Source: an uncultured Novosphingobium sp. (lineage in GTDB: Bacteria > Pseudomonadota > Alphaproteobacteria > Sphingomonadales > Sphingomonadaceae). Taken from it: a stretch of DNA of 22,374 nt. Shown piece after piece: positions 17,409 through 22,374 of this stretch. The number at the start of each line of letters is the position of its first letter. Positions within the stretch are counted from its first letter, which is position 1. The notes beneath the pieces were generated by a model that worked only from the letters and a program-made list of their open reading frames with translations, ran no database searches and was not told the DNA's origin. The translations under genes and the position numbers were made by a program. Where the stretch lies: positions 1 to 22,374 of the forward strand of contig CAMPIM010000062.1 of NCBI GenBank assembly GCA_946886365.1, in the 5' to 3' direction.

Positions 17409-17893
17409 ACCGTCGCTCCCTCATAAGCCGCCTTCATTCGGGCGAGGTCCAGCTTTTGCATGGTCATCATCACCGCCGTCATCGGCTGAATGCCGGGACC
17501 GCCCTTTCGATGCATCTCCATCACCTCTTCAGGCACCAACTGCCAGGACAGGCCATATTTGTCCTTCACCCAACCACAGGGACCGGGCGAGCCGCCATCG
17601 GCCGTCAGCACATCGAAATAGCGGTCCAGTTCCGCCTGATCCTCGCAGGACACCGACAAGGACACCGCTTCGGTAAACGGAAATTTCGGCCCACCGTTCA
17701 GGCCCTGATAGCTTTGCCCGAACAGGGTGAACTCGACCAGCAGCACGTCCCCTCCCTTGAAAGGCGCAGGACTGGGGACATCATCCGGATAGCGGCTGAT
17801 CGAATCCACCGATCCGCCAAAGACCGAGACATAGAAGCGCGCAGCTTCCTCGGCCTGCCCATCGAACCACAGGCAGGGTGAAATCTTGGACAT
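17405..17893 (-). CDS. PhnB-type VOC protein (3-dmu-9_3-mt family)
   Basis: A 162-aa protein whose MSKISPCLWFDGQAEEAARF and YVSVFGGSVDSISRYPDD are typical of the PhnB-like VOC branch, often mis-annotated as 3-demethylubiquinone-9 3-methyltransferase. It continues with LVEFTLFGQSYQGLNGGPKF and GWVKDKYGLSWQLVPEEV, the family ending. A cytoplasmic small-molecule-binding enzyme is likely, with reaction unknown. I chose ATG 17893 because GGAGAGG stands a few bases upstream; a longer frame to 17977 gives non-family sequence antisense-like in character. It starts 11 bases after the double-VOC gene stop and overlaps the SRPBCC start by 4 bases. Confidence 0.87.
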   Translation of the reverse strand: MSKISPCLWFDGQAEEAARFYVSVFGGSVDSISRYPDDVPSPAPFKGGDVLLVEFTLFGQSYQGLNGGPKFPFTEAVSLSVSCEDQAELDRYFDVLTADGGSPGPCGWVKDKYGLSWQLVPEEVMEMHRKGGPGIQPMTAVMMTMQKLDLARMKAAYEGATV

Positions 17894-17904
17894 CGTTCCT
17901 CTCC

Positions 17905-18711
17905 TTACGCTGCGGTCGAGCGCATGCCGACCAGCGCGAACATCGCGCCCTGCGGGTCGGTAGCCTGGATGATCCACGCGCCGCCCGGCACTTCGGCGGG
18001 GCCATTGAGCACAGTGCCGCCGCCTGCCCTCACCTTCTCAACGCCCACATCAATGTCGGGCACGACGAAGTAGAAAAGCCATTGCGGCACCGGCATTTGC
18101 TCGGGCTTGCGCATCATGCCGCCCTCCATGGCGTTGAATTCGGTGGCGCCGGACATGGAGAAAAGCTGATAGCTTCCCATCGGCCCCATATCCATCGCCT
18201 CGCCCTTCCCCCAGCCGAACTGGGACGTGTAAAAGGCCAGGTCTGCATCGAAATCACCGCTGTAAAGCTCGTGCCAGCCGACATGACCATCCGCCATTGG
18301 CGGCGGGGCGTCCATGCCATCGGGGCTTGATCCCTTCAGCAGCATGAAGATCGCTCCGCCCGGATCGCTCATCACGGCAAAGCGGCCAACGCCGGGAATA
18401 TCTTCCGGCGGCCGCTTCACGCTTGCCCCCGCACCGCTCAACCGCCCGGCATCCGCATCGACATCGGCCGATCCGACATAGCCGCCCCACCAAGGCGACA
18501 TGCCGCATTCCTTCGCTTCGGCCGGAATCCGCATGATGCCACCCACCGGACCCGCGCTGCCGGACACGACATTATAGGGATCGTCGGTCCGCTCGCCACC
18601 AAAGGGCTGCGCCGTCCAGCCTACCACGTCGCCGTAGAAGGCGATCGCTGCGTCAGGGTCGCTGGTCATCAGTTCGTACCAGAAGAATTTGCCGGTGAGA
18701 TCGGTCATCAT
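17905..18711 (-). CDS. Tandem two-domain VOC protein (COG3324 / CFP-30-like)
   Basis: A 268-aa protein made of two glyoxalase/bleomycin-resistance (VOC) domains in a row. Domain 1 (residues about 5-127) has FFWYELMTSDPDAAIAFYGDV and ends MSDPGGAIFMLLKG. Domain 2 (about 143-263) has VGWHELYSGDFDADLAFYTSQ and ends TDPQGAMFALVG. Fused VOC pairs form one barrel-like active site within a chain. Related proteins are called hydroxylase CFP-30 or lactoylglutathione lyase-like, but activity is not established here. AGGAGA lies just before two adjacent ATGs (18711 and 18708), either of which could serve. The gap to the preceding DUF1428 gene is 22 bases. Confidence 0.87.
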   Translation of the reverse strand: MMTDLTGKFFWYELMTSDPDAAIAFYGDVVGWTAQPFGGERTDDPYNVVSGSAGPVGGIMRIPAEAKECGMSPWWGGYVGSADVDADAGRLSGAGASVKRPPEDIPGVGRFAVMSDPGGAIFMLLKGSSPDGMDAPPPMADGHVGWHELYSGDFDADLAFYTSQFGWGKGEAMDMGPMGSYQLFSMSGATEFNAMEGGMMRKPEQMPVPQWLFYFVVPDIDVGVEKVRAGGGTVLNGPAEVPGGAWIIQATDPQGAMFALVGMRSTAA

Positions 18712-18733
18712 CCGTCTCCTCTAAAAGGAAGTT

Positions 18734-19093
18734 TCAGGCCTTTTGGTCGAGCATCACGTCGAACCCGCCATAGATCATCCGCTTGCCGGAAAAGGGTATC
18801 TCCCCATCTTCCTGCATGCGGGGGTCCTTCATCGCTTTTTCCTGCCCCGCATCACGGGTCGCCTTGTCGGGCCATTCGATCCAGGAAAAGACGACATCCT
18901 CGTCCTCTTCGGCGATCACGGATGTCCGGAAGTCATTCACCTTCCCCACCGGGACATCATTGCCCCAGCACTCAACCATACGCAGCGCGCCATGTTCCAG
19001 AAAAACGGGCGCGGAACGGGCGGCAAACTGCTGATACCGCTCCTTCTGCCCCTTGGGCACGGGAACCACGAAGCCATCGATATAGCTCATCAT
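18734..19093 (-). CDS. DUF1428 (YbaA-like, COG5507) protein
   Basis: A 119-aa protein of the DUF1428 family with dimeric alpha-beta barrel fold. It starts MMSYIDGFVVPVPKGQKERY and shows GALRMVECWGNDVP, VVFSWIEWPDKATRDAGQEK and a C-terminal PFSGKRMIYGGFDVMLD, all in family order and at family length. Its biochemical role is unknown. It sits second in the operon, 17 bases after the first VOC gene. AGGAGAG immediately precedes the two adjacent ATGs (19093 and 19090). DUF1428, VOC and SRPBCC genes are often found together in proteobacterial stress clusters. Confidence 0.88.
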   Translation of the reverse strand: MMSYIDGFVVPVPKGQKERYQQFAARSAPVFLEHGALRMVECWGNDVPVGKVNDFRTSVIAEEDEDVVFSWIEWPDKATRDAGQEKAMKDPRMQEDGEIPFSGKRMIYGGFDVMLDQKA

Positions 19094-19110
19094 CTCTCTC
19101 CTTATATCTG

Positions 19111-19563
19111 TCAGGACGAAGTCAGGCCGTCGTTTCCGGCTGATTCACAGCCAGGGCCGCCTCCATCCATCCACGCGAGTTCCCAGATATGGCCGTCCAG
19201 ATCGGCGAAATCGCGGCCGTACATGAAGCCATGATCCTGCAACGGATTGGGTTCCGTCCCTCCCGCCGCCAGCGCCTTGGCCATCGTCGCATCGACCGCA
19301 GCCCGGCTTTCCTCGCTGAGCGCAAGTAGCACCTGCGCCGTTTCATGCGCATTGGGAACGCGCCGCGCCGTGAAGCTGGAAAAACGTTCATGCGTCAGCA
19401 GCATGACGTGGATCGCGTCGGAAAAGCTGACCATCTGCGCGCTGTCATCGGCAAAGTCATTGTTCCGCACGGCACCGACCGCTTCGTAAAAGGCGATGGA
19501 AGCGGATAAGTCCTTCACCGGCAGGTTAACGAAAATCATCTTGGGCGCGGGGGCATTGGGCAT
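19111..19563 (-). CDS. VOC-family protein, COG3607 type
   Basis: A 150-aa single VOC domain. It starts MPNAPAPKMIFVNLPVKDLS, followed by ASIAFYEAVG, then HVMLLTHERFSSFT (His52) and FADLDGHIWELAWMD near the end, where Glu128 is a candidate metal ligand. It resembles the lactoylglutathione lyase-related COG3607 group; the substrate is unknown. I chose ATG 19563 because AAGGAG lies 7 bases upstream. It is the first gene of the - strand operon and is transcribed divergently from the HxlR-type regulator, whose start is 124 bases away. Confidence 0.87.
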   Translation of the reverse strand: MPNAPAPKMIFVNLPVKDLSASIAFYEAVGAVRNNDFADDSAQMVSFSDAIHVMLLTHERFSSFTARRVPNAHETAQVLLALSEESRAAVDATMAKALAAGGTEPNPLQDHGFMYGRDFADLDGHIWELAWMDGGGPGCESAGNDGLTSS

Positions 19564-19616
19564 CACGCATCTCCTTGAGCTTCGCGGCAAGGAACTGTCG
19601 CTCTCGACTCACCGCC

Positions 19617-19645
19617 TTGAACTTTGTGGACCCATAGATTATCTT
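19617..19645 (+). promoter_or_regulatory. Possible housekeeping promoter of the HxlR-type regulator
   Basis: TTGAAC (19617-19622) and TATCTT (19640-19645) are 17 bases apart, each matching 4 of 6 consensus positions. Transcription would begin near 19652, just before the inverted repeat at 19658-19674. No comparably good pair was found for the divergent operon. Confidence 0.3.
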
Positions 19646-19657
19646 CTGCAACATATA

Positions 19658-19674
19658 AGTTATAAAAAATAACT
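19658..19674. promoter_or_regulatory. Inverted repeat AGTTAT-N5-ATAACT, candidate operator
   Basis: AGTTAT (19658-19663) and ATAACT (19669-19674) are perfect inverted arms around AAAAA. They lie in the only strongly AT-rich patch between the divergent regulator and operon, immediately before the regulator's Shine-Dalgarno AAGGA (19675-19679). Size and placement suit a dimeric winged-helix regulator that represses itself and perhaps the operon. Confidence 0.5.
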
Positions 19675-19686
19675 AAGGACTCGCAA

Positions 19687-20355
19687 TTGAAAAAGCGCGC
19701 CTATCAGGATGGCTGTGCAGTCGCCCATGCGCTGGACCTTGTCGGGGACCGCTGGGCCATGCCCATCATGCGGGAATTGATGCTGGGGCCAAAGCGCTTC
19801 ACCGATCTGCGCGCCAGCCTGCCCGGAATCAGCGCCAACGTGCTGACGCAGCGACTGGAGGAGCTGGAGGCGGCCAGCGTCCTCATCCGCCGCCGCCTGC
19901 CCCCACCCGCCGCCAGCCAGATTTACGAACTGACGCAATGGGGCCGCGAGTCGGAAATCCTTTTCCAGGTCCTCGGCCGCTGGGCCTGCCGCTCACCCAC
20001 TATGCAGCCCGGCCAGCCAATGAGCAACGTCTCGGTCGTCCTCTCCATGCGCACGATGATCGACCGCAGCCGCATTGGCGATCTCAACGCAACGATCGGC
20101 TTCCGCTTCGGCGAGGAGGAATTTCGCGCGCTGTTGAAGGACGGCGACTTCACCATCGATCGCGGCTCAGCCCATGACGCAGACGTGCTCTTCAGCGGCG
20201 ATCAAAACGCCCTGGCCGCCATCGTCTATGGCGGAGCCAGCTTCAACGACGTCGCCGACGCGCTGCAAGTCGAGGGCGACCACGCATTGGCGGAACGCTT
20301 CGTGCGCCTGTTCCCCCTGCCCGCCAAGGCCCCCGCGACCTACCCCTCCGCTTAG
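19687..20355 (+). CDS. HxlR-family transcriptional regulator with C-terminal SCP2-like domain
   Basis: A 222-aa protein. Residues about 8-105 are an HxlR winged helix (YQDGCAVAHALDLVGDRW, LMLGPKRFTDLRASLPGIS, NVLTQRLEELEAASVL). Cys10 occupies the N-terminal cysteine position used for redox or electrophile sensing in relatives such as YodB and HypR. Residues about 118-212 look like an SCP2-type lipid-binding fold (FTIDRGSAHDADVLFSGDQ, AAIVYGGASFNDVADALQVEGD), which may sense a hydrophobic ligand. The start is TTG 19687: AAGGA lies 7 bases upstream and the first residues match the family, while no ATG is available. It stands divergent from the five-gene VOC/SRPBCC operon, its most likely target. 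Its stop overlaps that of the convergent lipoprotein gene. Confidence 0.85.
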   Translation: MKKRAYQDGCAVAHALDLVGDRWAMPIMRELMLGPKRFTDLRASLPGISANVLTQRLEELEAASVLIRRRLPPPAASQIYELTQWGRESEILFQVLGRWACRSPTMQPGQPMSNVSVVLSMRTMIDRSRIGDLNATIGFRFGEEEFRALLKDGDFTIDRGSAHDADVLFSGDQNALAAIVYGGASFNDVADALQVEGDHALAERFVRLFPLPAKAPATYPSA

Positions 20356-21179
20356 CGCGTAATCGGGAAAGTCGGCACAACCACACGCGGCGCAGACGTC
20401 GCGCCCGGCACCAGAGCCTGCCCGCTTTCCTCACGCAATTGTGGGAGCGCGGGCGGCGGCACAAAGCCCGCCCCGATTTCCGCAGGCGGCTTGGGAGGCG
20501 GCGGCAGAGGTGTAGGCGACACGATCACCGTCACCGTTCCGCCAAAGCGCGACTGCCACTCCGCCAACCGCCGCAGATAGTCAGCATAAGCCTCGTAAAA
20601 TTCCTGGAACGGCTGTTCGAGCGCGGTCAGCGCCTCCGGAGCGTAGCCCACCAGCTGGCTCGACGGCATCGCAAGCACCTTCGCCCCGACCTCGATCGCG
20701 GCCTTGCAGAAGGTCGGCTGAACCGGCGGCAGAGAGAAGAAATTATACACGACCGTATTCAGCAACTCACGCGACTGAAGACCCCCGCTCCCATAAGCGG
20801 CGGTGTAGTTGCGATCGACCGCGGCATTGGCCTCCCGCAGCACGTCCTTATGAACCCGCAATATCTGATTATATTGCACCCGCGCCGGTTCGTTCACGCC
20901 ATGGCAGGACAGCGCAGCGACATTCAGCGCCATGCGCACATGCCAAAGCGCCGTATTGGCCGTCACCCCGCGATTGGGCGTCAGATATTTCCCCTGAGGA
21001 TCAACCTCGGGAATGCTCATATCCTCTACCGCGCCCATCGGCGGCAGCGGCTTGATAGTCCGAACGACCGGCGGCGGAGGCGTGGGCGGTGCCTTGGGCG
21101 TGGAGCAGCCTGCAACCAGCGCCAAGGCGCCCACCGAAGCAATTGTCCAGACGCGACATGAAACAGCACGCAGCGGCAA
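20352..21179 (-). CDS. Proline-rich lipoprotein of unknown function
   Basis: A 275-aa protein with a lipoprotein signal peptide: hydrophobic VWTIASVGALALVAGC, where the lipobox LVAGC puts the lipidated Cys at residue 25. A Pro-rich linker follows (KAPPTPPPPVV). The central domain (about 75-215) contains TALWHVRMALNVAALSCHG with a conserved-looking Cys, AAYGSGGLQSRELLNTVVYNFFSLPP and a second Cys in TFCKAAIEVG; the two may form a disulfide. A second Pro-rich tail ends the protein. The start is uncertain: no in-frame ATG exists, and TTG 21179 is the outermost candidate with a complete signal peptide. I recognise no named domain; its general look fits sphingomonad envelope lipoproteins. Confidence 0.7.
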   Translation of the reverse strand: MPLRAVSCRVWTIASVGALALVAGCSTPKAPPTPPPPVVRTIKPLPPMGAVEDMSIPEVDPQGKYLTPNRGVTANTALWHVRMALNVAALSCHGVNEPARVQYNQILRVHKDVLREANAAVDRNYTAAYGSGGLQSRELLNTVVYNFFSLPPVQPTFCKAAIEVGAKVLAMPSSQLVGYAPEALTALEQPFQEFYEAYADYLRRLAEWQSRFGGTVTVIVSPTPLPPPPKPPAEIGAGFVPPPALPQLREESGQALVPGATSAPRVVVPTFPITR

Positions 21180-21283
21180 CCCGATAGCCCTTATGATAGA
21201 TGTCTGCGCAAAAACTCATGGCGAAGCCGCGCGTTCCTGGCGATGACCGCCCGGATCACTTTGTCCCTCAAGAGATTCGGCTC

Positions 21284-21299
21284 GTCCCGATATCGGGAC
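21284..21299. promoter_or_regulatory. Perfect 16-bp palindrome
   Basis: GTCCCGATATCGGGAC reads the same on both strands. It lies 11 bases after the stop of the nitronate-monooxygenase-type gene (- strand) and about 105 bases upstream of the lipoprotein start. No T-tract follows on either strand, so it is either a weak terminator stem or a protein-binding site, possibly for the lipoprotein gene promoter. Confidence 0.4.
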
Positions 21300-21309
21300 C
21301 GGGCACGCC

Positions 21310-22323
21310 TCAGGCGCTACGCCGCTCCAGCGCCACCGCCGCCTCGGCCATCAATTGCGCGATGATCTCGGCGACCGGCTCTTCCTTGGTCACCATGCCG
21401 ACCGACTGGCCCGCCATCAGCGAGCCGCCCTCGACGTCACCGTCAATCACAGCGCGACGCAGCGCACCTGCCCAATAATGTTCGATCTGCAACTGCGCCT
21501 CGCCCATGTCGACCGATCCGCTGTCCAGCAGGTTGGCGACTTCACGCTGCTTGGCGGTGAATGCCTCCGTGCCGTTGTTCTTGAGCGCACGCACGGGGAT
21601 GACGGGCAGGCGCGGGTCGATCTGCACACTCGCAATTGCGTCGCGAGCAGATGCGCGGAAGAAGGATTTCTTGAAGTTCGGATGCGCGATGCTTTCACTC
21701 GCGCAGGCAAAGCGGGTGCCAAGCTGCACGCCCGCCGCACCCATTTCCAGATAGCCGGCGATCAACTCACCCCGGCCGATCCCGCCAGCAACGAACACGG
21801 GAAGCTGCGCCGCCATTTCCGGCAGGATCTCCTGCGCCAGCACGCTGGTCGATACCGGGCCGATATGACCGCCCGCTTCCATACCCTCGATCACCAGCGC
21901 ATCCACGCCCGACCGAACCAGCTTCTTCGCGAGGCTCAGCGCCGGGGCAAAGCAAATGAGCTTCGCACCCTTCGCCTTGATCGCCTCGATGCTGCCCTTG
22001 GGCGGCAGGCCACCTGCCAACACGACATGACCGACGTCATGACGCGCGCACACTTCGATCAGGTCGAACAGTTGCGGGTGCATGGTGATAAGGTTCACGC
22101 CAAAAGGCTTGCTCGTCAGCGCCTTCGTCGCCGCGATTTCCTTGTCCAGCAATTCAGGCGTCATCGCCCCACAGGCGATCACGCCGAACCCGCCAGCGTT
22201 GGAAATGGCCGCGACCAGGTTCCGCTCCGACACCCAACTCATCGCCCCACACATGATCGCGACCTCGCATCCGAGAAATTCGGTGCCGCGAGCCATCAGG
22301 GAAGTGAGTTTGGCGTTGGTCAT
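21310..22323 (-). CDS. Nitronate monooxygenase / FabK-type flavoprotein
   Basis: A 337-aa FMN-dependent TIM-barrel protein of the 2-nitropropane dioxygenase superfamily. Motifs are IMCGAMSWVSERNLVAAISNAGGFGVI (near residues 23-49, split here by family-typical Gly), FGVNLIT (74-80), VIEGMEAGGHIGP (144-156, His153), VFVAGGIGRGELIAGYLEMGAAGVQLGTRF-like text ending in GTRF (202-205). The phosphate-binding GGIGRG and GVQLGTRF segments are typical. The EGMEAGGHIG string also occurs in FabK enoyl-ACP reductases, so a reductase or another oxidase activity cannot be excluded. AGGA lies about 8 bases before ATG 22323. It stands alone, downstream of a hairpin repeat. Confidence 0.85.
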   Translation of the reverse strand: MTNAKLTSLMARGTEFLGCEVAIMCGAMSWVSERNLVAAISNAGGFGVIACGAMTPELLDKEIAATKALTSKPFGVNLITMHPQLFDLIEVCARHDVGHVVLAGGLPPKGSIEAIKAKGAKLICFAPALSLAKKLVRSGVDALVIEGMEAGGHIGPVSTSVLAQEILPEMAAQLPVFVAGGIGRGELIAGYLEMGAAGVQLGTRFACASESIAHPNFKKSFFRASARDAIASVQIDPRLPVIPVRALKNNGTEAFTAKQREVANLLDSGSVDMGEAQLQIEHYWAGALRRAVIDGDVEGGSLMAGQSVGMVTKEEPVAEIIAQLMAEAAVALERRSA

Positions 22324-22346
22324 TGCATATTCCTAGAATCACAAAG

Positions 22347-22374
22347 CCCCTCCCCTTCAGGGGAGGGGTTGGGG
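22347..22374. repeat. C/G-rich hairpin repeat, copy 4 (cut by window end)
   Basis: CCCCTCCCC (22347-22355) pairs perfectly with GGGGAGGGG (22360-22368) around TTCA, followed by TTGGGG at the window edge. Same layout as the palindrome at 5016-5052. Located 24 bases upstream of the flavoprotein gene start. Confidence 0.7.

Overview
The window is a stretch of alphaproteobacterial chromosome, most likely from a sphingomonad (Sphingobium, Sphingomonas or a close relative). This rests on the high GC content (roughly 63-65% by eye), the gene order, the protein wording (for example the LptD, GuaB and FtsH sequences) and the intergenic C/G-rich hairpin repeats. No rRNA, tRNA, CRISPR array, prophage or insertion sequence was recognised.

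Left part (1-4022, + strand): an envelope/ribosome/cofactor operon, lptD (3' end only) - surA - pdxA - rsmA, in the classic proteobacterial order. Genes overlap or lie close together. A short array of GGACCG cores sits between lptD and surA.

4038-5176: a convergent, visibly lower-GC gene for a COG4705-type membrane protein with a fourfold internal repeat, followed by about 340 bp without a gene that holds palindromic repeats.

5177-8418 (- strand): guaB - rsmB - a small secreted TPR protein, tightly packed. A sphingomonad-type hypothetical gene (8564-8920) lies upstream.

9003-16732 (- strand): ptsP, a RodZ-like HTH membrane protein, cpoB (ybgF), tilS, a small two-helix membrane protein and ftsH. 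ftsH has a good match to the alphaproteobacterial RpoH heat-shock promoter in front of it and a strong intrinsic terminator behind it.

16941-20355: the most accessory-looking module. Five tightly packed - strand genes (COG3607-type VOC, DUF1428, double VOC, PhnB-type VOC, SRPBCC/AHSA1) stand divergent from an HxlR-family regulator. The regulator carries a conserved N-terminal cysteine and a C-terminal SCP2-like domain. An inverted repeat lies in the AT-rich divergent intergenic region. I infer a small-molecule or electrophile-responsive detoxification operon.

20352-22323: a proline-rich lipoprotein of unknown function, whose stop codon overlaps that of the regulator, and a nitronate-monooxygenase/FabK-type flavoprotein. 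The window ends in another copy of the C/G-rich hairpin repeat.
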